Of a stretch of 64,000 nucleotides of DNA, positions 54,944 through 61,927 are shown piece by piece. Made by a program: the position numbers and the translations under genes. Source of the stretch: Vallitalea maricola (GTDB taxonomy: Bacteria > Bacillota > Clostridia > Lachnospirales > Vallitaleaceae); contig NZ_BTPU01000055.1 in NCBI RefSeq assembly GCF_036985595.1, positions 10,062 through 74,061 of the forward strand. Direction: 5' to 3'. How positions within the stretch are numbered: the first letter of the stretch is position 1; each line of letters opens with the position of its first letter. The notes below the pieces were generated by a model. That model was not told the DNA's origin. It saw only the letters and a list, made by a program, of their open reading frames with translations, and did no database searches.

Positions 54944-55082
54944 TAATATTACAAAATTTATTTTTTTCAATTACAAATGAGGACAGAATTGCCATAATAA
55001 TATTATCTGTCTTCATATTATCCATTATGCAGTTTGTATATTTTTTTATACAATAAAAGAACGCACCGATGTCTCGCATCAT
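54927..55082 (-). CDS. Leader peptide ORF of the pyr operon (51 codons)
   Basis: GGGAGG (55093-55088) is 5 bases before ATGATG. The ORF reads MMRDIGAFFYCIKKYTNC, continues to INIREYTW-like (CNIREYTW) and stops inside the terminator stem. The product has no recognisable domain and is mixed in composition, so translation itself may be what matters. The Shine-Dalgarno shares bases with the PyrR-binding stem, so PyrR could control its translation. It is a candidate regulatory peptide, not an established gene. Confidence 0.6.
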   Translation of the reverse strand: MMRDIGAFFYCIKKYTNCIMDNMKTDNIIMAILSSFVIEKNKFCNIREYTW

Positions 55083-55090
55083 AATTTCCT

Positions 55091-55122
55091 CCCTTGCTGG
55101 TCTCTCTGTACCAAATTAAAGG
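55091..55122 (-). promoter_or_regulatory. PyrR-binding hairpin
   Basis: On the minus strand CCTTTAATTTGGTACAGAGA, followed by GACCAGCAAGG, fits the PyrR binding consensus (CCUUUAA, purine-rich loop with GAGAG, AAGG). CCTT (55122-55119) pairs with AAGG (55095-55092), and an upper TGGT/ACCA stem closes the CAGAGAG loop. In Bacillus, UMP-bound PyrR stabilises this fold and promotes attenuation. Confidence 0.8.
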
Positions 55123-55164
55123 TCGACTTGCGTACTGTCGAATTAGTTTTATATATTTTTATAA

Positions 55165-55193
55165 ATGATATCATAGTCTATTATAAAAGTCAA
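55165..55193 (-). promoter_or_regulatory. Promoter of the pyr operon
   Basis: On the minus strand TTGACT (55193-55188) and TATCAT (55170-55165) are 17 bases apart. The predicted start near 55158 gives a leader of about 295 bases before pyrC. Confidence 0.75.
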
Positions 55194-55249
55194 TATTTTT
55201 TATCCCAGTTTTCCTAATCTTAAAATCAACCTTATATTTTAAGTAAGTT

Positions 55250-55291
55250 AAAAAAGTGTTTGTGACTTGCTTTATCACAAAACACTTTTTA
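55250..55291. terminator. Terminator of the CBS-domain gene
   Basis: A long stem AAAAAGTGTTTGTGA (from 55251) / TCACAAAACACTTTTT (to 55290) with A- and T-runs on the two sides can act in both directions. It isolates the pyr promoter from the upstream gene. Confidence 0.8.
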
Positions 55292-55356
55292 TTCTAATAA
55301 GCTTAATTATTAGTTATTTGCCATATACATACTTTAATTTACTATTAGTATTTTCT

Positions 55357-55788
55357 TTAGCTGAAAGTATCATAATCATCTTCTGTAATATCATTCAATA
55401 CTTCTCCAGCTTCATCTTCAAAGGCTCTAGCCTGAGATAAATCTTTTAAAGAAATTATACCAACTACGTTCTTATCTTCTACAACAGGAATTCTTTTTAC
55501 TTGATTGTGTGACATTAGATCAGCTACATCTTTTACATTCATATCAGGTGTTGCAGTTATAACGTCTTTTGACATGATATCTTTACATTTTGCATCTTGT
55601 GCATTAATATCTTCTGCAATAGTTTTTAAGACGATATCTCTATCAGTTATTATTCCAACTAACTCATTATTATCTTCTACTGGTATTGAACCTACATCTT
55701 CATCTCTCATTTTTCTTGCAGCTTCTTTAATAGATGTATCTTCATTAACGGAAACTATATCAGATGTCATTATTTCTTTAGCTTTCAT
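55357..55788 (-). CDS. CBS-domain pair protein
   Basis: The 143-residue protein consists of two CBS domains (about 5-60 and 70-125), which usually bind adenine nucleotides and gate enzymes or transporters. Motifs include MTSDIVSVNEDTSIKEAARK, GIITDRDIV and VVGIISLKDLSQ. Stand-alone CBS proteins of this length act as energy or redox sensors. It lies close to two PII-like genes and a cation/proton antiporter on the same strand, but a terminator-like hairpin separates it from them. Confidence 0.9.
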   Translation of the reverse strand: MKAKEIMTSDIVSVNEDTSIKEAARKMRDEDVGSIPVEDNNELVGIITDRDIVLKTIAEDINAQDAKCKDIMSKDVITATPDMNVKDVADLMSHNQVKRIPVVEDKNVVGIISLKDLSQARAFEDEAGEVLNDITEDDYDTFS

Positions 55789-55859
55789 ATTTATACACTC
55801 TCCTTCTTATAATCTACACATTTATTATTAGAAGAAAAGTTATATAATATACACAAAAA

Positions 55860-55891
55860 TCTCCAATCAAGATTGATTAACTTGATTGGAG
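55860..55891. terminator. Terminator of the PII-like/antiporter gene group
   Basis: The 11-bp stem CTCCAATCAAG / CTTGATTGGAG has T-rich tails on both strands. It lies just after the stop of the 117-residue PII-like gene. Confidence 0.8.
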
Positions 55892-55900
55892 ATTTTTTCA

Positions 55901-56254
55901 CTATATCCTTATACCATGACTCTTATAAATTGGAACAGTAAACATTATGCCTTTTCCTGTTTTATCTGTATTCAAGTCAAGGATTATTTCAATTTCATCC
56001 ATTACATTTATTACAGCTTCTTCAGTAGGAAGTGCAACAAATATAGTCTTATTATATTTTTTGTTATCAGCATTATTCATGTAATTAAACATCTTGGACG
56101 ATATTTTTACATTACAACCTTCTATCGCTGATAATCCAAATGTATCAATAACTGTATATCTAGATATACCTAGAGCAGCCAGCTTTTTCTTGACACTCTT
56201 AGATTTTTTAACATCATTAATAACTATAAAAAGAATATACTTACAGTTTAGCAT
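55901..56254 (-). CDS. PII-like signalling protein (short paralogue)
   Basis: The 117-residue protein has the alternating beta-alpha pattern of the PII/GlnB-like fold: CKYILFIVINDVKKSKSVKK, then ISRYTVIDTFGLSAIEG, and a late beta region GKGIMFTVPIYKSHGIR. It is paralogous to the next gene (shared IDxxGxxAI and KGIMFxxPxxxxxG). The classical uridylylation T-loop Tyr motif is absent. It probably binds a small ligand and controls a membrane transporter, most likely the antiporter at 56811, as inferred from proximity. Confidence 0.7.
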   Translation of the reverse strand: MLNCKYILFIVINDVKKSKSVKKKLAALGISRYTVIDTFGLSAIEGCNVKISSKMFNYMNNADNKKYNKTIFVALPTEEAVINVMDEIEIILDLNTDKTGKGIMFTVPIYKSHGIRI

Positions 56255-56284
56255 ATATCATCCTCTTTTCTTAAATAGGATTTT

Positions 56285-56692
56285 TTAATAATATTCACTT
56301 TCAAATTCTTTAGCCATAACTTTTTTGTTTTCTCTACTTTCAATATGACGTTGTAATTCTCCGCCTCGCATATGCGTAACAGGTAATACAAACATAATAC
56401 CTTTATTAGGTTTTTTCATGTCTCCACCTATTACTCTTTCTATATGGTTCATCACTAGTTCAACCTGCTCTTCACGCTCAATAACAGAAAAAACTGTTTT
56501 GTTATAATGAGTATCACCATCAATAGATTTCATAAAACCACCAATTACAGGTATATTATAGATATCTTTACTTATTGCTGTAGCACCCATACTATCAATT
56601 ACAGTTGCTCCTCTAATACCTAATTGCTTCATTTTAAATAAAACTTCAGGTAAATACTCAGGTTCATTTAATACAATAAACAATACGTACAC
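56285..56692 (-). CDS. PII-like signalling protein (longer paralogue)
   Basis: The 135-residue protein begins MYVLFIVLNEPEYLPEVLFK and continues IRGATVIDSMGATAI, with GKKPNKGIMFVLPV-like (PNKGIMFVLPVTHMRGGE) near the C-terminus and a charged tail. This is the PII-like fold seen beside bicarbonate and cation transporters. It lies 30 bases before the shorter paralogue and 118 bases after the antiporter gene on the same strand. A ligand-dependent regulator of that transporter is inferred. Confidence 0.72.
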   Translation of the reverse strand: MYVLFIVLNEPEYLPEVLFKMKQLGIRGATVIDSMGATAISKDIYNIPVIGGFMKSIDGDTHYNKTVFSVIEREEQVELVMNHIERVIGGDMKKPNKGIMFVLPVTHMRGGELQRHIESRENKKVMAKEFESEYY

Positions 56693-56810
56693 TCTATCAC
56701 TCCTTCATGTTTTATTATACAAAGTCCTTATATTAAGACTGTTACTAGTCAACGATTAGTTTAATATTTATTTCTATTATATGACATTCCCTATTTAAAA
56801 TATCATTATA

Positions 56811-58046
56811 CTATTCACACTCTGATACTTCAACTGGTTTTTCATTTTTAAATAACATTTTTAGGAGAGGTGGTGTAACGATTGTTGATATAACCACCAA
56901 TAAAACAATACTCGTGAAAGTCCTATTTGTTATTATATTGCTTCTCAGCCCTTGATTAGCAACAATCAACGCTACTTCTGCCCGGGCTATCATACCCACA
57001 CCAACCTGTAATGATTGTTTTCCTTTAAATCCGGATAGTCTTGCACCAAGACCACAACCTACTATTTTACCAAATATAGCGATTACTACTATCACTAGTG
57101 CATAACCTATATAATTAACAATATCACTTTTTATCACTGCACTAAGTCCAATACTTACAAAAAATATTGGTGTAAATAATGCATAAGCAAATGATTGTAT
57201 TTTACTAACAACACGATGTCTATAAGGTGTTGTTGCAAGTGCTACACCTGCAAAATATGCACCTGTGATTGCTGCTACACTAAACATCTCAGCTAAATAC
57301 GCAAAGATAAAACATAATATTATAGCAAATGTTACAATTCTATCTCTCCATACTGAGCCTTGAGCAAATTTGGTGATTCCTTTTGAGATGATTATACCTC
57401 CGATAACAGCTATAACAAAGAATGATACTATTTTTATCATTAGTTGTGTTATATTTGTATCTGCTGAAGGATTAACCATACCTGATACTACAGCTAATAA
57501 GATGATTCCTACAACGTCATCTATTATAGCAGCACCCAAGATAGAAATTCCTTGTTTACTAGCTAATTGTTTCATATCTCTAAGAACTGAAACAGAAATA
57601 CTAACAGAAGTTGCTGTTAATATCGTACCTATATATAATGCAAACATTAATTGATGATGTGCATCTCCGTCTGGTAAAAAACTCTTGAAAAATAATAATG
57701 GAACCAGCGTTCCTAGACCCAACGGCAATAGTACACCACCCATTGCAATTATTGAAGCACCTTTTCCTGATGCTTTAAGTTCCTTTAAATCAGTTTCTAA
57801 TCCAGCTAGAAACATTAAAAATACCACACCTATTTGTGATATGTCACGTATTAGTACATTTTCACCATCTACTAAATCAAAAACTGTCGGACCTATAATA
57901 ATCCCTACTAGTATTTGTCCAAGAACTGGTGGCATTGATACTTTTGAAGCCAACCATCCGCCAACTGAAGCGGCTACTAATAATATCGCCAGTTGTAATA
58001 AAAAATGATACTCTTGTGCATGTTGCATCATTGCTGAAAAATCCAT
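56811..58046 (-). CDS. CPA2-family cation/proton antiporter
   Basis: This 411-residue membrane protein has about 12-13 helices and exchanges Na+ or K+ for H+. CPA2 signatures are visible: PPVLGQILVGIIIGP near the N-terminus, FLMFLAGLETDLKELK, the ion-site region SILGAAIIDDVVGIILLAVV (paired Asp) and VGVGMIARAEVALIVANQG. It lacks the C-terminal nucleotide-binding RCK domain of Kef proteins, so regulation may instead come from the adjacent PII-like proteins. Confidence 0.92.
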   Translation of the reverse strand: MDFSAMMQHAQEYHFLLQLAILLVAASVGGWLASKVSMPPVLGQILVGIIIGPTVFDLVDGENVLIRDISQIGVVFLMFLAGLETDLKELKASGKGASIIAMGGVLLPLGLGTLVPLLFFKSFLPDGDAHHQLMFALYIGTILTATSVSISVSVLRDMKQLASKQGISILGAAIIDDVVGIILLAVVSGMVNPSADTNITQLMIKIVSFFVIAVIGGIIISKGITKFAQGSVWRDRIVTFAIILCFIFAYLAEMFSVAAITGAYFAGVALATTPYRHRVVSKIQSFAYALFTPIFFVSIGLSAVIKSDIVNYIGYALVIVVIAIFGKIVGCGLGARLSGFKGKQSLQVGVGMIARAEVALIVANQGLRSNIITNRTFTSIVLLVVISTIVTPPLLKMLFKNEKPVEVSECE

Positions 58047-58432
58047 TTTTTATGCCCCCTAATATAAATTTAAAATAGCACAAATTAGATTCTACTACTA
58101 TTATGTACAATATGCAATGGTAATAATGTCGAATATCACAATGTTTTCATTATTTTTTTAGTAAAATATATCTATATTTTGGCTAATCTTAAAACATCCA
58201 TCATTATATGTAGTAAAAGTGCATAATAAAATCAGTGTTTTAATGCTCTAACAGCTATATATCTAAATTATGTTTTACATAAACAAAACTGTCTCATAAT
58301 ATATTTTACAATTTCACCCTAGTAAAATAAATCCTTATGAGACAGTTCACATTATATACAATCAATCAATAAAAAGTAATACCTTATTTTCTTCTACAAA
58401 AACCTTTAATTACGTTTTACAGACTAATCATA
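58047..58432. other. Intergenic region between the antiporter and prfA
   Basis: Apart from the hairpin at 58286-58348 this AT-rich gap shows no ORF of quality. It should hold the antiporter promoter (minus strand), but no clear -35/-10 pair stands out. Confidence 0.5.
58286..58348. repeat. Long hairpin element of the GGCTGTC family, copy 4
   Basis: AACTGTCTCATAA (58287-58299) pairs with TTATGAGACAGTT (58335-58347), and ATTTTAC with GTAAAAT inside. It follows prfA on the minus strand and probably terminates the rho-prfA gene group. Confidence 0.7.
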
Positions 58433-59506
58433 TTATACACTTGCAATATCTTTTAATTTTTGAGCTTGATCTGCTGTTACTAGACTATCAACTACTTCTT
58501 CTATATCTCCATCAAGTATACTATCTAGTCTATGCAATGTTAACTTGATTCTGTGGTCAGTCACTCTACCTTGTGGGAAGTTGTAAGTACGTATTTTTTC
58601 ACTTCTATCTCCTGTACCTACTTGACTTTTTCTGTTCTCCGCTAATTCTTTCTGCTGTTTCGCTTGTTCCATATCAAATAATCTAGAACGAAGTACTTTT
58701 AAAGCCTTATCTTTATTTTTTAGCTGAGATTTCTCATCTTGGCAACTAACTACTAAACCAGTTGGCAAGTGAGTAATTCTAACAGCAGAGTCAGTTGTAT
58801 TAACACATTGCCCACCATTACCAGAGGCTCTGAATACATCTACTCTAATATCATTCATATTAATCTCAACAGCTACATCTTCAACTTCAGGTAATACAGC
58901 TACCGTTACTGTAGAAGTATGGATTCTTCCTCCTGACTCAGTAACAGGAACTCTCTGAACACGATGTACTCCACTTTCATATTTTAATTTTGAATAAGCA
59001 CCTTTACCAGTAATCATGAACACTACTTCTTTGAAACCGCCAACACCGCATTCGTTAAAACTTATCAATTCAACTTTCCATCTATTTCTTTCAGCATATC
59101 TTGAATACATACGAAATAGGCTTCCAGCAAATAGAGCCGCTTCATCACCACCAGCTCCACCTCTAATTTCAACAAAAACGTTTTTATCGTCATTAGGATC
59201 TTTTGGCAATAATAATATCTTTAATTCTTCTTCTATCTGAATTAGTCGTTCCTTACTCTCATTTAGTTCTTCTTTAGCCATTTCTTTCATTTCTGGGTCT
59301 TCTTCTTCTTCCAGAATAGCTAAACTATCTTCTAAATTAATTTTAGTGTTTTTGTATTCTTTATATTTATCAACTATTGGTAATAGATCGCTATGCTCTT
59401 TCATAAGCTTACGCCATCTATCTTGTTGACTAATAATATCTGGATCATTAATCATTTCAGATATCTCTTCAAATTTACTTACAATACCGTCTAATTTACC
59501 AAACAT
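58433..59506 (-). CDS. prfA: Peptide chain release factor 1
   Basis: RF1 reads UAA and UAG stop codons and triggers peptide release on the ribosome. The 357-residue protein has the GGQ motif at about 231-233 and the codon-recognition tripeptide PVT (about 187-189, in VQRVPVTESGGRIHTS). After GGQ the usual His is Cys (GGQCVNTTDSAV). prmC, whose product methylates the GGQ glutamine, lies just upstream. Confidence 0.97.
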   Translation of the reverse strand: MFGKLDGIVSKFEEISEMINDPDIISQQDRWRKLMKEHSDLLPIVDKYKEYKNTKINLEDSLAILEEEEDPEMKEMAKEELNESKERLIQIEEELKILLLPKDPNDDKNVFVEIRGGAGGDEAALFAGSLFRMYSRYAERNRWKVELISFNECGVGGFKEVVFMITGKGAYSKLKYESGVHRVQRVPVTESGGRIHTSTVTVAVLPEVEDVAVEINMNDIRVDVFRASGNGGQCVNTTDSAVRITHLPTGLVVSCQDEKSQLKNKDKALKVLRSRLFDMEQAKQQKELAENRKSQVGTGDRSEKIRTYNFPQGRVTDHRIKLTLHRLDSILDGDIEEVVDSLVTADQAQKLKDIASV

Positions 59507-59604
59507 AACTACACCTCTCTATATTGTTAGGGAATTTATAATTATGAATTACCGCAATAAAAGCGACTATAGCCGCTTCATTCTCACAGAGAATATTTTA
59601 TCCC

Positions 59605-60462
59605 TTATTTATTATATGCACCAGCTACAACTCTATTAATTCCAGTTAGATCTTTGTAGATTTTAATATCCGTGTACCCTAATGCATTTAGAATCTTCTT
59701 CACTTCATCACTTTGGTCATATCCTACTTCATATAAAATATAGCTCCTTTTTTTTGTTCTATTTTTAACCTCTTTGGAGATTTCCCTATAAAAATATAGT
59801 CCATCTTCTCCACCATCTAAGGCTCCTATGGGTTCATGTTCTTTCACTTCAATCATCAAATCACCTATATCATTACTTCGAATATACGGTGGATTAGATA
59901 TAAAAAGCTGAAAGTCATGATTTTCATCTATATCTTCAAATAAGTTGCTTCTGACAAATTGTATCCTGTCAGCAACATTATTAATGATTGCATTTTCTTT
60001 AGCAATTTTAAGGGCTTCATCTGATATATCCACAGTAGTAGCTTTTACATCATTACAATTATAACATATGCTTATTGGAATACATCCAGTGCCTGTACCA
60101 ATCTCTAATATATTAGTTATATTGTTTTCCTTAATGTATTTAATTGCTTCTAATACAAGTACTTCAGTGTCTTGTCTTGGAATCAACACATTTTCATTAA
60201 CTTTAAATGTCAAACCCATAAATTCTTGATATCCAATTATATATTGAAGGGGTTTACCCTCAGCTCTCTGTGCTATATAATTATTATATATATTATATTT
60301 TTCTTCTGCTATTAATTCATTACCGTTAATTATAATATATACTTTATCAACTCCAAGTACATGTTCTAGTAATAAATCAGCATCTAATCTAGCATCAGTA
60401 ATGTTATTACTTGATAAAGTCTTAATTCCATCATCCAATGCGTTCCTTATGGTCTTCTTCAT
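59605..60462 (-). CDS. prmC: Release factor glutamine methyltransferase
   Basis: PrmC (HemK) methylates the GGQ glutamine of release factors with SAM. The 285-residue protein has an N-terminal helical domain, the SAM-binding motif ILEIGTGTGCIPISI and the catalytic NPPY in LFISNPPYIRSND. The start at 60462 overlaps the end of the DUF1385 gene by 32 bases and lacks an obvious ribosome-binding site, suggesting translational coupling. It lies directly before prfA, its substrate gene. Confidence 0.95.
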   Translation of the reverse strand: MKKTIRNALDDGIKTLSSNNITDARLDADLLLEHVLGVDKVYIIINGNELIAEEKYNIYNNYIAQRAEGKPLQYIIGYQEFMGLTFKVNENVLIPRQDTEVLVLEAIKYIKENNITNILEIGTGTGCIPISICYNCNDVKATTVDISDEALKIAKENAIINNVADRIQFVRSNLFEDIDENHDFQLFISNPPYIRSNDIGDLMIEVKEHEPIGALDGGEDGLYFYREISKEVKNRTKKRSYILYEVGYDQSDEVKKILNALGYTDIKIYKDLTGINRVVAGAYNK

Positions 60463-61369
60463 CGTTAACTAAGACCCCTTTCAAAGAAGCAATTGCAACT
60501 TCTATCTGTGAACCATCTGGCTCTCTTGTTGTTAATCTTTGTAACCATAATCCAGGTTTTGCAATAACAGCTGCGAGTTTTGATTCTGATCTGCCTAACC
60601 ATTTTATAATTTCATATGACAATCCAGCTATTAATGGTAAGCATAATAATCTTACAGCGAACCTTAACCAAAATGTCCTAACATCAATAATCATTAATAC
60701 TAGTATACTCATAAGAACTACAATAAGCAAGAAGTTTGTTCCACATCTCTTATGGTATCTTGAATGTTTCTTGATATTTTCAACAGTAAGTTCTTCTTCG
60801 TGTTCTAGACAATTTATAGATTTATGTTCTGCTCCGTGATATTGAAAAACTCTTTGTATATCTTTCATCAATGATATTATTTTCAGATATACAAGGAATA
60901 TAACAACTCTTATTACCCCGTCTACCAAATTGATTAAACTTTCATTTGGTAATTTATCCTTGACTAATTGAGAAAGTCCTAAAGGTAATAGCACAAATAA
61001 TCCTATTGCCAATATTATTGACAATACAACTGAAAAACCTACTACAACTTTATCTAATTTGTCTCCAAATACTTTAGTTAAAAATCTGTCGAATTTACCC
61101 GGTTCTTTTTCTTTCTCATCTTCTACTTCAAAAAACTCAGCTGAATAAGTAAGAATCTTCATACCTATAATTAATGATTCCACAAATGCTAACATACCTC
61201 TGAATATGGGCAGCTTAAATAGTTTTACTTTTTCGGAAAAGCTTGTATATTCTCTTTTATCAATTATTATTTCTTTATCTGGTTTTCTAACAGCAACCGC
61301 ATAGGTGTTTTTGTTTTTCATCATAACACCTTCGATAACAGCTTGACCTCCTATATCTACTGGTTTCAA
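60431..61369 (-). CDS. yqhQ: DUF1385 membrane protein, YqhQ-like
   Basis: The 312-residue protein begins with the family signature VDIGGQAVIEGVMMK and has about four membrane helices (about 115-135, 145-165, 210-228, 232-250). The conserved FQYHGAEHKSINCLEHEEEL and RYHKRCGTNFLLIVVL follow. Its function is not established. It is widely found between rpmE and prmC/prfA in Clostridia, exactly as here. Confidence 0.92.
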   Translation of the reverse strand: MKPVDIGGQAVIEGVMMKNKNTYAVAVRKPDKEIIIDKREYTSFSEKVKLFKLPIFRGMLAFVESLIIGMKILTYSAEFFEVEDEKEKEPGKFDRFLTKVFGDKLDKVVVGFSVVLSIILAIGLFVLLPLGLSQLVKDKLPNESLINLVDGVIRVVIFLVYLKIISLMKDIQRVFQYHGAEHKSINCLEHEEELTVENIKKHSRYHKRCGTNFLLIVVLMSILVLMIIDVRTFWLRFAVRLLCLPLIAGLSYEIIKWLGRSESKLAAVIAKPGLWLQRLTTREPDGSQIEVAIASLKGVLVNDEEDHKERIG

Positions 61370-61532
61370 TTATATCACTTCCATATTATATTATTTTTAA
61401 AACTTATTAAATTATAACATGTTATCTTTTTTTTATCTACCTATTTAACTCTTTATAATGTATTTGTGAACAAAAGAGGCTACACCTACTTTTCAAATCA
61501 AATTAGTTCATTTGAAAAGATTTCCTTTTGGT

Positions 61533-61562
61533 ATAAAAAAAGTTGAGGATAATCCTCAACTT
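61533..61562 (-). terminator. Terminator after rpmE
   Basis: On the minus strand AAGTTGAGGA / TCCTCAACTT forms a 10-bp stem followed by seven T. It separates rpmE from the DUF1385-prmC-prfA group. Confidence 0.88.
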
Positions 61563-61571
61563 CTTAGCTAA

Positions 61572-61784
61572 TTAGTTATTTTCTTGGTTCATACCATATT
61601 TACGGTTGAACTTATCTATACGTCCACGAGCAGAAACTGCTTTTTGAGTTCCAGTATAAAATGGGTGACACTTTGAACAAATTTCAACGTGAATGCTTTC
61701 TTCTGTTGAACCTGTAACAAACTCGTTACCGCAGTTACATTTTACTTTAGCTTGATGATATTTAGGATGAATTGCTTCCTTCAT
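61572..61784 (-). CDS. rpmE: Ribosomal protein L31
   Basis: L31 sits at the 50S central protuberance. The start is the ATG at 61784 (MKEAIHPKYHQAKVKC), with AGAGGTGA upstream, giving 70 residues; the open frame to 61802 is not needed. Zinc ligands are seen in CNCGN and CSKCHPFYTG, so it is the zinc-containing (C+) form. The conserved end GRIDKFNRKYG is present. It follows rho, as in many Clostridia. Confidence 0.97.
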   Translation of the reverse strand: MKEAIHPKYHQAKVKCNCGNEFVTGSTEESIHVEICSKCHPFYTGTQKAVSARGRIDKFNRKYGMNQENN

Positions 61785-61927
61785 TTGTTTCACCTCTTTC
61801 AAATGTTAGACTTAATATTATATGCCGACATAAGTCGAACTTATATTTTAAAACAGCTTTTATATTATAACACATGAAATAATAGTATGCAATACTTTTC
61901 ATGGCTGTATTTAAATAGTTTGTTAAT

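Noticed and set aside
55026..55053. Second terminator in the pyr leader (TTGTATA/TATACAA)
   Set aside because: Short AT-only stem without a T-run after it; unlikely to terminate.
61473..61530. Fifth GGCTGTC-family hairpin between rpmE and yqhQ
   Set aside because: A stem CTTTTCAAAT/ATTTGAAAAG exists but the arms lack the family sequence; left unassigned.
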